Source: M55B112 sp040880545 (GTDB taxonomy: Bacteria; Bacteroidota; Bacteroidia; Bacteroidales; GCA-2748055). Taken from it: 6,246 nt of DNA. The position numbers and the translations under genes were made by a program. A model generated the notes under the pieces. That model worked only from the letters and a program-made list of their open reading frames with translations. It made no database searches and was not told where the DNA came from. Location of the stretch: NCBI GenBank assembly GCA_040880545.1, contig JBBDIE010000049.1:1-6246 (forward strand). The letters run 5' to 3'. Below, piece by piece: positions 1 through 6,246 of the stretch (position 1 is its first letter; each line of letters opens with the position of its first letter).

Positions 1-230
1 AGTCTTCTTACTAGCCACTGGCAAAAAGACTTAGTTTTCTTTCAAGCACTAATTAAATACAAATTACATTTTTACTTCCGGGAACTAGTTACCAGACATC
101 ATAATAATATCATATAAAGTGTTCGGCTAATCCTCATCCTAAGGCAATTGGCATGATACTAAATATTATCATCTCCTTATGTCTTTTTACCGATGAAATA
201 GCTTTGCTCAATGATGAGGGTTTCATATCA
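1..230. other. Non-coding stretch downstream of the GH13 gene
   Basis: This A/T-rich segment follows the GH13 stop codon and reaches the window edge. I see no supported gene, tRNA or clear terminator. Small dyads are present: 1-9 with 23-31 around an inner GCC/GGC hairpin, ATGATA/TATCAT at 153-158 and 167-172, and ATGAAA/TTTCAT at 193-198 and 221-226. None is followed by a T-run on the minus strand within the window. The operon terminator may lie at or beyond the left edge. Confidence 0.5.
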
Positions 231-2081
231 TTAATTTTTAAGTTCTAATACAAAGCCTGACACAGAAGGAACCACAATCTCTGTATCCAGATTATATTGA
301 GCACCGGTGATCACATCCTCACCAAATTTAAAATTCCCGGTTAATTCTTTAAAACGGGCGGTTTGCAAGGGAACATCTTGGTCACCTTTATTTAGTATTA
401 CCATAACGGTTTTTTCTTCATTGAAGCGGCCATATACATAGATGCTCTTTTCCGGTGTAAAATGGAGCATTTTACCGGTATGAATGACCGGATTATTCTT
501 TCTCCAGTTCAGCATCTGTTTAAAGAACTCCTGCATTTCCTTTTCAGCATCAGCCAAGCCCTCTCCGGTGAAGGCATTTACGGGGTCTCCCATCCATCCA
601 CCCGGAAAATCCTTTCTGATGTAACCATGATGATCTCCCTCCTCATGTGTCATCAGAATTTCAGATCCGTAAAATATCTGGGGAATACCCCGCGTGGTGA
701 GCACGTATATAATCCCAAGTTTGTAAAGGTCCACATCCATTCCCATCTGCATATAGAAGCGACTCATATCATGGTTATCAGGGAAGATCACCAGGTTATA
801 GGGATCGGGATACAGAAAATCACTGGCGATTGTTTCATAAAGCGTAAGCCAGCCCGAGTCCCACCCATCTTCAGAAAGGAGGCTTTTTTTGAGAGCGGAT
901 TGAAGCGGGAAATCCATCAGGGACGGCAGATAACCATCGTATCCATCAGTGTTTACCTGGCCCTTTTGCCAATAGCTCACAAGACCGGGATCCTGGTTCC
1001 ATTCTTCACCTACGATATTGAAATATGGGTACTCATTCAGTACCCGCTTATTCCACATGGCCATCATCTCTTTATCCGGGTACGGGTATGTATCCATGCG
1101 TATACCGGCAAGACCGCCAAACTCAATCCACCATATACTGTTTTGGATCAAATAGTTTGCAAGAAGCGTGTTTCGCTGGTTGATATCGGGCATGGTGGGC
1201 ACGAACCAGCCATTCACCATTCGCATTTTATCTTTTTCCGAAACATAAGGATCCTGATGAACTGTATGCCGGTGATTTGTAACAACAAAATCGGGATAGA
1301 AATTGATCCAGTCACTGGACGGGGGATCATCCATCCACCAGTGATACAGGCCAATATGGTTGAACACCATGTCCTGGATCAGTTTAATTCCAAGTTCTTC
1401 AGCTCGCATGGACAGTTCCTTAAATTCCTCATTGGTACCGAGGCGGGGATCAGTTTTATAATAATCGGTTGTGGAATAACCATGATAGGAGGCCTGTTCC
1501 ATATCATTCTCAAGAAAGGGGTTCAGCCAAAGAGCGGAAAACCCCATCTCACTTAGATAATCGAGATGGGCGGTGATCCCGGCCAGGTCTCCGCCATGTC
1601 TTCCGGTAATGTCTGATTTGTCCAGAACTGACTCTCTCATACCCTTTATGATGTCATTACCGGGATTTCCATTTGCAAACCTATCTGGCATGAGAAGGTA
1701 TATAACATCCGAATTGTCAAATCCTTCACGGAGAGCTGATTTTTTCTCCCGATCCAATAATTTGTATTTGTAATCTGATTTTTTACCGTCTTCAGCCATA
1801 AACCCGATCTGAAATGATCCGGCATCTGTGCCCTCCTCAATGTCCAGGTTCAGGAACAGATAATTTGGATTATCCGTTTTATCCAGCGATTTTAAATGTA
1901 CCCCGGGATAGTCAATCAGGACCTTTGTTTTTGAGATATTCTCTCCATATACCATTAACTGCAGAGCCGGATCTTTCATTCCTGCCCACCAGTAGGGAGG
2001 TTCAACTTTTTCAACCTGGGCATGTAGCAATGAAAACACCAGTGCTGTCAGTCCTGTCAGTATAAATTTTCCGCGGATCAT
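231..2081 (-). CDS. susA: Exported GH13 neopullulanase/cyclomaltodextrinase, SusA-like
   Basis: A 616-aa glycoside hydrolase family 13 enzyme expected to hydrolyse alpha-1,4 (and possibly alpha-1,6) links in malto-oligosaccharides, cyclodextrins or pullulan. Residues 1-21 form a signal peptide ending LLHA before Gln22; there is no lipobox cysteine, so the likely site is the periplasm. Residues about 23-110 match the cyclomaltodextrinase N-terminal domain (VEPPYWWAGMKDP near the start). The catalytic barrel spans about 127-530: HGGDLAGI at 162-169, YHGY at 199-202, region I DMVFNH at 237-242, the MPDIN signature typical of the neopullulanase subgroup at 297-301, GIRMD with nucleophile Asp330 and Arg328, GEEW with acid/base Glu359, and PDNHD with Asp438. 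A short beta C-terminal domain follows from about 540. All catalytic residues are present and the length is close to B. thetaiotaomicron SusA. The ATG lies just before a good signal peptide, with no Shine-Dalgarno. Exact substrate preference is inferred. Confidence 0.95.
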   Translation of the reverse strand: MIRGKFILTGLTALVFSLLHAQVEKVEPPYWWAGMKDPALQLMVYGENISKTKVLIDYPGVHLKSLDKTDNPNYLFLNLDIEEGTDAGSFQIGFMAEDGKKSDYKYKLLDREKKSALREGFDNSDVIYLLMPDRFANGNPGNDIIKGMRESVLDKSDITGRHGGDLAGITAHLDYLSEMGFSALWLNPFLENDMEQASYHGYSTTDYYKTDPRLGTNEEFKELSMRAEELGIKLIQDMVFNHIGLYHWWMDDPPSSDWINFYPDFVVTNHRHTVHQDPYVSEKDKMRMVNGWFVPTMPDINQRNTLLANYLIQNSIWWIEFGGLAGIRMDTYPYPDKEMMAMWNKRVLNEYPYFNIVGEEWNQDPGLVSYWQKGQVNTDGYDGYLPSLMDFPLQSALKKSLLSEDGWDSGWLTLYETIASDFLYPDPYNLVIFPDNHDMSRFYMQMGMDVDLYKLGIIYVLTTRGIPQIFYGSEILMTHEEGDHHGYIRKDFPGGWMGDPVNAFTGEGLADAEKEMQEFFKQMLNWRKNNPVIHTGKMLHFTPEKSIYVYGRFNEEKTVMVILNKGDQDVPLQTARFKELTGNFKFGEDVITGAQYNLDTEIVVPSVSGFVLELKN

Positions 2082-2123
2082 GTACAGGGAATTTGTTAAA
2101 ATTTAAATTTATTAATTTGTTGG

Positions 2124-2140
2124 GGGAATACCAGATTCCC
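2124..2140 (-). promoter_or_regulatory. Short perfect dyad upstream of the GH13 gene
   Basis: GGGAAT at 2124-2129 and ATTCCC at 2135-2140 form a perfect 6-bp inverted repeat around a 5-base centre, extendable by two G-T pairs. It lies 42 bases upstream of the GH13 start codon and 8 bases past the terminator T-run. It could be an operator or a leader hairpin. I found no clear Bacteroidota -7 element (TAnnTTTG) on the minus strand between the terminator and the start, so the role is unproven. Confidence 0.35.
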
Positions 2141-2148
2141 TTAATTGG

Positions 2149-2181
2149 AAAAAAAAGGCTGCCTTCAATGAGGCAGCCTTT
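2149..2181 (-). terminator. Rho-independent terminator between the SusF-position gene and the GH13 gene
   Basis: A perfect 10-bp stem pairs 2154-2163 with 2172-2181 (AAAGGCTGCC with GGCAGCCTTT on the plus strand). It can be extended by a T-A and a G-U pair into a 6-base loop. On the minus strand the stem runs straight into eight T residues (A-run at 2149-2156 on the plus strand), the classic orientation for terminating transcripts that come from the susDE side. On the plus strand the stem is followed only by a broken TTTATAT, so termination in that direction should be weaker. It begins 17 bases past the stop codon of the upstream gene, so the GH13 gene needs read-through or its own promoter. 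Confidence 0.88.
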
Positions 2182-2198
2182 ATATACATAAGCAGATT

Positions 2199-4013
2199 TT
2201 AATTTTTAGTGATGGTTCCCCCCTTATCCCACGGATTAAGCGTAATCGTGTAATTACCCCCTTCGGCAACATTTAAATTTGCACCATCCTGTGTAAGGGC
2301 ACCGATATCGCCTCCAAGGTTTATGGCCCAGTCGTCGTCGGCTCTAAATTTGAATTCTCCAACAATTAAGTCGACAGAGACAGATAATACGCCGTCCACT
2401 TCGTTCCAGGTCATATCAGTATCAGAATCCCAGCCGCCCGGAGTTGCATTTCCTATGATTCCCCATCTGTGGGCACTGTACGTATATTCATTTGGAACAC
2501 TCAGATTTAGCTCAATGGCATAGTCTGCCTCCACAGAAACTGGTATATTGTTGCCACCGGGATCCAGGGTTTCGTCGCCGGCATTGCTGCCATAGTTGTA
2601 GTCCCAGTTCTGGTTCGCCCTGAATTTGAATTCACCAGTTGTAAAATGCACTCCACCCTGCCATGTGCCGGAGACAGCGTAAAAGGTTAATGGCGTTTCA
2701 CTGTCCCAGCCATTCGGAGTAGCATCACCAATAACTCCCCATATTGTTTTCGTCAATGAGTAGGTCATATCAACGAGGCTGGCTTTAATCAGGTAATAAC
2801 CATCTGCTGCAACATCGATGTTGTTCCCTGGATTTGTTAAACCGCCTGATCCGTCATCTCCAAAGGTGTGTGCATCATCCCAGCTATGGTCGGTGGTAAG
2901 TTTAATTCCCCCGGAAGTCAGGAAGACATAACCTTCGGCAGCTCCGTTACTTGTTGGGGTAGATATGATGAAATCAGCGTTATCGCTGTTATCCCATCCG
3001 TTATAATCGCCGACGATCCAGAATTTAGTAATATCAGCGAGGGTTGTGAACGAAACGTTATCACCATAAGAAGTACCGGCACTGTTAATAGCATAGGCAC
3101 GAGCGTGGTATGTTGTATTTTCGTTCAGACCTGTGATATCTGAGACAAATACTCCTACATCGGAGCTGCCGTCCATTACTTTGTTGTCAGTGGTGGTCGG
3201 ATCGGCATTCAGGCTCCATACAATTCCTCTTTCAGAAATTGCTCCCCCGCCATCATATATTACTTCACCACCTGATACGGCTGATACTTTTGTGATATTT
3301 GAAATGGCAGCAGTTGTAACTTCCGGCAGGTCAACAAGGGTTGTAAAAGAAACTTCCGGGCCGTAACCGGTTCCGGCGTCGTTCGTGGCGTATGCGCGAA
3401 CGTAATACATGGTGTTGCCCTTTAATCCTTCCAGGGAGCTTATGAATTCTCCTGTTCCGGAACCATCTTCAGTTTTACTGTCATTAAGAGTGGGATTCTG
3501 TTCGGTGCTGAAACATACACCGTAAGCTGTAACATCAGCACCACCTGTTCCGGTTACATTACCACCCCCGGAAGCAGAATTTCCCGAGATATCGGAAATC
3601 TCGGCAGTTGTCAAAGAAGGCACCACCGGTTTTGTTATGAAACTAACGGTGTCGCCATAGATAGCTTCACTACCATTCAGCGCGTAAGCCCTGGCATAAT
3701 ATTTAGTGGCATAGTCGAGGTCGCGCAATATCACACTGAATAATGCATTATCAGCAGTATCCACGTGGGCTACTTTGTTTGATTCAACGGTAGGGTTCTC
3801 TGTCAGGTCATAACATACACCTTTTTCGTTGAAACCTTCCCCTTCGGCAATAACAAAACCGGAGATTGTAGCTGAATCAGATCCAATGTTTGACACACTT
3901 ATCGTGGTGAGTTTAGGATCTAATCTTAGATCATCCTCTTCCTTGGTACATGCAACAAAAACCATAGCAGTTACCAGGAAAGCCATCAGGCTGTATTTTG
4001 AAATATTTTTCAT
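2199..4013 (-). CDS. Surface starch-binding lipoprotein with Fn3-like stalk and three SusE/F modules (SusF position)
   Basis: A 604-aa lipoprotein likely to bind starch at the cell surface. Residues 1-21 are a lipoprotein signal (MVFVAC) with lipidated Cys22. The next residues TKEEDD fit the C-x-K-(D/E)-(D/E) type of lipoprotein export signal known from Bacteroidota, so outer-leaflet exposure is expected. Residues about 35-325 are three roughly 95-aa fibronectin-III-like repeats of the kind common in Bacteroidota surface proteins, ending YARAYALNG, YVRAYATNDAG and HARAYAINSAG, each closing with SF(I/T)T. Residues about 328-421, 424-513 and 517-604 are three SusE/F-type carbohydrate-binding modules; the last two start with GDATPNGWDS and GNATPGGWDS and contain (E)FKFRANQNW and (E)FKFRADDDW. 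It lies between the SusE-like gene and the terminator, where susF sits in the classic locus. B. thetaiotaomicron SusF lacks such an Fn3 stalk. No catalytic domain is visible. The start is the ATG just before the signal, with an A-rich leader. Confidence 0.9.
   Translation of the reverse strand: MKNISKYSLMAFLVTAMVFVACTKEEDDLRLDPKLTTISVSNIGSDSATISGFVIAEGEGFNEKGVCYDLTENPTVESNKVAHVDTADNALFSVILRDLDYATKYYARAYALNGSEAIYGDTVSFITKPVVPSLTTAEISDISGNSASGGGNVTGTGGADVTAYGVCFSTEQNPTLNDSKTEDGSGTGEFISSLEGLKGNTMYYVRAYATNDAGTGYGPEVSFTTLVDLPEVTTAAISNITKVSAVSGGEVIYDGGGAISERGIVWSLNADPTTTDNKVMDGSSDVGVFVSDITGLNENTTYHARAYAINSAGTSYGDNVSFTTLADITKFWIVGDYNGWDNSDNADFIISTPTSNGAAEGYVFLTSGGIKLTTDHSWDDAHTFGDDGSGGLTNPGNNIDVAADGYYLIKASLVDMTYSLTKTIWGVIGDATPNGWDSETPLTFYAVSGTWQGGVHFTTGEFKFRANQNWDYNYGSNAGDETLDPGGNNIPVSVEADYAIELNLSVPNEYTYSAHRWGIIGNATPGGWDSDTDMTWNEVDGVLSVSVDLIVGEFKFRADDDWAINLGGDIGALTQDGANLNVAEGGNYTITLNPWDKGGTITKN
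2202..3032 (-). repeat. Three tandem SusE/F-type starch-binding modules
   Basis: Three modules of about 90 aa form the C-terminal half of the SusF-position protein. The second and third share IG(D/N)ATPxGWDS, GEFKFR followed by an Asp/Asn-rich stretch and a Trp, and an (I/L)xV...YxI(E/T)L ending. The first is diverged: it starts WIVGDYNGWD and has GIKLTTDHSWDD in place of the KFR segment. The single C-terminal module of the neighbouring SusE-like protein (about 4099-4389) has the same VGSATPNGWDS and IKFRLNDGWAWNMGG signature and most resembles the third module, pointing to duplication between the two genes. Confidence 0.8.
3039..3911 (-). repeat. Three tandem Fn3-like protein repeats
   Basis: Three diverged units cover residues about 35-127, 133-225 and 231-325 of the SusF-position protein. 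Shared landmarks in each are an opening TT(I/A)xIS or equivalent, a mid-unit G(V/I)(C/V) followed by an aromatic residue (GVCYD, GVCFS, GIVWS), an NPT/DPT then x(D/S)xK segment, and the end pattern RAYAxN...YGxxVSF. Units 1 and 2 keep a cysteine that unit 3 replaces with valine. The units are clearly homologous as protein but have drifted at DNA level. They probably act as a spacer that lifts the binding modules off the membrane. Confidence 0.8.
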
Positions 4014-4043
4014 ACGATTGATTTTTTAATCAGTTTTTTTGAA

Positions 4044-4082
4044 TGTTCGCTGTAAATAATCAATGGATAGTTACAGCAAACA
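4044..4082 (-). promoter_or_regulatory. Inverted repeat in the gap between the SusE-like and SusF-position genes
   Basis: GCTGTAA at 4049-4055 pairs with TTACAGC at 4071-4077, and after one mismatch TGTT (4044-4047) pairs with AACA (4079-4082). The stem is 11 pairs over 12 positions with a 15-base loop. In the sense of the transcript it is followed by an A-rich stretch rather than a T-run, so it is not a normal terminator. It begins 14 bases past the upstream stop codon and could protect or process the polycistronic mRNA; this role is inferred. Confidence 0.4.
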
Positions 4083-4095
4083 CTTTTTCAAATAA

Positions 4096-5127
4096 TTAAC
4101 TGTTTTGGACGATTGTAAATGTTCCTGTTTCAGAGCCCTGGGTATAATTTGTAACAGTTAACGTAATGGTAAAATTACCTGCTGTAACAGTAATATTGGG
4201 TCCATCATGGGTTAGCTCTTCCTGGGATCCACCCATATTCCAGGCCCAACCGTCGTTCAGTCTGAATTTTATGTCTCCATCAACCAGATCAATGGTTATC
4301 TTCCAGGTATCAGATGCTGAATCATATTCCATTTTCTGATCAGGACTATCCCAGCCGTTAGGTGTAGCAGAGCCAACCAACCCGATCATATAGGCTTCAA
4401 GGGTATAGGTCAGGTCATTGGTGTTGACCGTTAATTTGTGCCAGCCAGCATCATCCGGAGCCAGGCCGGAGCCATCAACAACCAGGGCATCGCCACTGGC
4501 GCCGTAACTGATTTCGGCATCGGGATCCAGTAGAGTGAACGGAGAGGCGGGGTCGACTTTTACAAAACCCGAATATACACCATCACCGTTCGACGACTCA
4601 ATTTTCTGGTCCATCCCTGAGTCAATCAGGTCGAGACGCGGTAAACCAAAAACGGTTACCGTAGCAGCTACAATATCTGAAAAATATTCCATTGGTTGGG
4701 AACTTGTACCTGGGGCACCGGTTCCGGCATCCACAACGAGCATCGCTCTTATCCTCAGGTCAATATCTGAGGCCTGATCGGCAGGGAATTTTTTGAGCAT
4801 TATTGTATTCAACTCACTTACAGTTATTTTTATCTCCTCTACCCGGGTGCCAGAATATATCCTTATAACATCCTCAAAGTCAGTTCCGGACGCACATGCT
4901 TCCAGGATATAGGTTGCAGAGGCTGTAAAGCCCGGGTCAACCACAGAGCCTTCAAAAACAAGTGTGTCGGTTGCATTTGCTCTCTCAAGGGTTAAGTCCG
5001 GCACTGTTAAGAGTGCCGGTGGTATAGGATTGGATGAAATAACGATCTTTTCCCCATCGTTTTCACAACTGGTAAAAAGGCCGGTTAATCCAATCAAAGT
5101 CAGTAATATTAATATTCTATTTTTCAT
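4096..5127 (-). CDS. susE: SusE-like starch-binding outer-membrane lipoprotein
   Basis: A 343-aa lipoprotein expected to bind alpha-glucan at the cell surface. Residues 1-20 are a lipoprotein signal ending LFTS before Cys21; the following ENDGE is acidic, as in exported Bacteroidota lipoproteins, though without the C-x-K pattern of its neighbour. Residues about 34-160 match the SusE N-terminal Ig-like domain (PIPPALLTVPDLTLERA, then TDTLVFEG and ATYILEA). Residues about 165-246 look like a diverged SusE/F tandem module (QKIESSNGDGVYSGFVKVDP, then GWHKLTVNTNDLTYTLEAY). Residues about 247-343 are a clear SusE/F carbohydrate-binding module (IGLVGSATPNGWDS; DIKFRLNDGWAWNMGG). It starts 18 bases after the SusD stop, so the two are surely co-transcribed. 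The length is in the range of SusE-family proteins. No enzyme motif is seen. The ATG is fixed by the signal peptide; the leader is A-rich with no Shine-Dalgarno. Confidence 0.92.
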   Translation of the reverse strand: MKNRILILLTLIGLTGLFTSCENDGEKIVISSNPIPPALLTVPDLTLERANATDTLVFEGSVVDPGFTASATYILEACASGTDFEDVIRIYSGTRVEEIKITVSELNTIMLKKFPADQASDIDLRIRAMLVVDAGTGAPGTSSQPMEYFSDIVAATVTVFGLPRLDLIDSGMDQKIESSNGDGVYSGFVKVDPASPFTLLDPDAEISYGASGDALVVDGSGLAPDDAGWHKLTVNTNDLTYTLEAYMIGLVGSATPNGWDSPDQKMEYDSASDTWKITIDLVDGDIKFRLNDGWAWNMGGSQEELTHDGPNITVTAGNFTITLTVTNYTQGSETGTFTIVQNS

Positions 5128-5145
5128 TGTTCTAATTTTTTAGGT

Positions 5146-6204
5146 TTAATATCCAGGATTGTTCTGGTTATTATAATTTGGATTTGCCGACAATTCGTCA
5201 CCCGGAATCGGGAAAAGATTCAGGTGGCTGCTTGTGCTGGCACCTTCAAAGGTTCCGCCTTTCCATTGCCAGGTGTAATCGCCATCGGTAAATTGTCCAA
5301 AGCGTATAAGGTCTGTTCGTCTTTGTGCCTCATAATAAAACTCTTTGGCCCGCTCATTCAGCAGAAGTTCATCGGTGACATCACCAGCTGTAATATTTTT
5401 GGAATCGTCGCCAAAGGCTCTTTCTCTGATCTTATTAATATCTGCAACAGCCTCTACATCCCTGTTCAAGTTATGCAGCGCCTCTGCTCTCATGAGCAAT
5501 GCATCAGCATAACGGAAAACCGGGAAGTCAGTACATGCATAAGCAGGATTGTAATTTGCAGGCAACGTACCATTATGGTTCCTCGCGGTAAATTTGTAAA
5601 CACCGACGCCATAGTCGCCGCTTGAAGAGGCACTGGGAATATCCAGACTTTTTTTCATGCGGAGTAGAATTCTACTGTCGTTGTTTGAGGCAAAGATTGT
5701 ATCGGATGCAGGAATCGGCCCACCGCTATATGTGGTTAGTGTATCTACCAGGATATTCATGAAATCTTTTCTTGCACGGTTACCGTTCCAGTTTGTGTTT
5801 TCGGTCAATCCGTGATAATCTTCCGCCCTGATATATTGTGCGTCACTGGACGATTCTATAATGAATGTTGTTCCCACATAACCCTGGGTGTTAATACCAT
5901 CCTGCTCCCAGCCAAAGATCATTTCTGGATTACTGTTTCCATCATTGTCGGCACTAAAGTTCTGCCTGTAATCTGTAGCAAGCGAATAAATACCTGCTGA
6001 TTCAACTTTATTGACATACGTAATGCAGTCCTCCCATCGTGGTTCGCCGGTATATACTTCAGCATTCAGGTAGAGTCTGGCAAGCAGCATCCAGGCAGTA
6101 GCCTGATCGGCCTGGGGATAGGAATAACCGGGTTCACCCAGAAGGGTTTCAATTTCGATTAATTCACTTTCCACATACTCGAAGATTTCAGTCCTAGCGT
6201 GAGT
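5146..6204 (-). CDS. susD: SusD/RagB-family glycan-binding protein, N-terminus missing
   Basis: This is the C-terminal part of a SusD-family outer-membrane lipoprotein, which works with a SusC TonB-dependent transporter to capture and import glycans. Family landmarks in order: RTEIFEYVESEL at the upstream end, ATAWMLLARLYLNAEVY, FPVFRYADALLMRAEAL, INKIRERAFG, LLNERAKEFYYEAQRRTDLI followed by RFG, and a terminal LFPIPGDELSANPN...NPGY that is the usual SusD end. The frame is open from 6204 down to the stop at 5146 (about 352 codons), whereas family members are usually above 480 aa, so the lipoprotein signal and first TPR region are absent. No ATG begins the frame: the GTG at 6174 lies inside the conserved FEYVESEL stretch and is almost certainly an internal valine. 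Just upstream are TAA (6205-6207) and TGA (6208-6210). The gene is either interrupted or joined to foreign or misassembled sequence at the edge. Starch as ligand is inferred from the neighbours. Confidence 0.88.
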   Translation of the reverse strand, partial: THARTEIFEYVESELIEIETLLGEPGYSYPQADQATAWMLLARLYLNAEVYTGEPRWEDCITYVNKVESAGIYSLATDYRQNFSADNDGNSNPEMIFGWEQDGINTQGYVGTTFIIESSSDAQYIRAEDYHGLTENTNWNGNRARKDFMNILVDTLTTYSGGPIPASDTIFASNNDSRILLRMKKSLDIPSASSSGDYGVGVYKFTARNHNGTLPANYNPAYACTDFPVFRYADALLMRAEALHNLNRDVEAVADINKIRERAFGDDSKNITAGDVTDELLLNERAKEFYYEAQRRTDLIRFGQFTDGDYTWQWKGGTFEGASTSSHLNLFPIPGDELSANPNYNNQNNPGY

Positions 6205-6246
6205 TTATCACGGGATAAGTTCTAAAACGCTATAACTATCAGGTAA
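6190..6246. other. Edge sequence that does not continue the SusD gene
   Basis: SusD-like protein similarity runs out at about 6190-6200. Beyond it, all three minus-strand frames are closed or unlike SusD: one has TGA-TAA at 6210-6205, one has TAG, one has several stops. A 5-bp dyad TTATC/GATAA with a 4-base loop lies at 6205-6218. The stretch could be the end of an inserted mobile element, an inversion junction, or a contig-end assembly error. No terminal inverted repeat or transposase can be recognised in so short a piece. Confidence 0.5.

Noticed and set aside
1..31. Bulged hairpin at the left edge as a possible operon terminator
   Set aside because: The stem has a mismatch and a bulge, and any T-run on the minus strand would lie outside the window, so it cannot be judged.
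1..117. A plus-strand frame open from the left edge to a TAA at 115-117 (38 codons)
   Set aside because: Length is compatible with chance in A/T-rich DNA and the peptide is not recognised. It could be the tail of a gene beyond the edge, but nothing here shows that.
134..226. A 30-codon minus-strand frame starting 4 bases after the GH13 stop codon, with a basic middle and a hydrophobic end (MIIFSIMPIALG)
   Set aside because: It is short and matches nothing I know, and the sequence after its stop contains further stops. Close spacing alone does not support a gene; conservation in relatives would be needed.
462..1556. A 364-codon plus-strand open frame opposite the GH13 gene
   Set aside because: It is antisense to a gene with all GH13 motifs intact, its protein shows no recognisable domain, and it is His/Ile-rich in the way shadow frames often are.
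2099..2110. Perfect 12-base palindrome AAATTTAAATTT before the GH13 start
   Set aside because: It is made only of A and T in an A/T-rich leader, where such palindromes arise by chance; there is no second copy to suggest an operator family.
2202..3911. CRISPR-like or DNA-level tandem repeats in the SusF-position gene
   Set aside because: The repeated units are about 90-95 codons long, diverged at DNA level and encode protein domains; there are no short identical repeats with regular spacers.
6172..6174. GTG at 6174-6172 as the true start of a short SusD protein
   Set aside because: It falls inside a conserved SusD helix (FEYVESEL), no signal peptide follows, and there is no leader feature, so it is read as an internal valine.

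Overview
The window looks like part of a starch or alpha-glucan utilization locus (Sus-type polysaccharide utilization locus) from a Bacteroidota bacterium. The evidence is a consecutive SusD-family, SusE-family and SusE/F-type gene set followed by a neopullulanase/cyclomaltodextrinase-type GH13 enzyme. All four genes lie on the minus strand. The two complete lipoproteins have Bacteroidota-style lipoboxes, and upstream regions are A/T-rich without a clear Shine-Dalgarno sequence. Genus cannot be told from this window.

Layout in transcription order (right to left): 6246-6190 is sequence that does not look like SusD and carries two tandem in-frame stops. 6204-5146 holds the C-terminal two thirds of a SusD-like outer-membrane glycan-binding protein. 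An 18-nt gap follows, then a 343-aa SusE-like lipoprotein (5127-4096). An 82-nt gap with an inverted repeat leads to a 604-aa SusF-position lipoprotein (4013-2199) built of three fibronectin-III-like repeats plus three SusE/F-type starch-binding modules. A 117-nt gap contains a strong minus-strand intrinsic terminator and a second short dyad. The last gene is a 616-aa exported GH13 enzyme (2081-231). Bases 1-230 hold no gene I can support.

Likely teamwork, by analogy with the Bacteroides thetaiotaomicron Sus system: SusD, with a SusC TonB-dependent transporter expected just beyond the right edge, captures and imports malto-oligosaccharides. The SusE-like and SusF-like lipoproteins hold starch at the cell surface. 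The GH13 enzyme, with a cleavable rather than lipoprotein signal, would break imported oligosaccharides in the periplasm, the SusA role. No SusG-like surface amylase is seen here.

Most notable are the modular SusF-position protein with its long Fn3-like stalk, the terminator separating the binding-protein genes from the enzyme gene, and the abrupt loss of SusD homology at the right edge. I see a variant of a known system and no evidence for a wholly new one.
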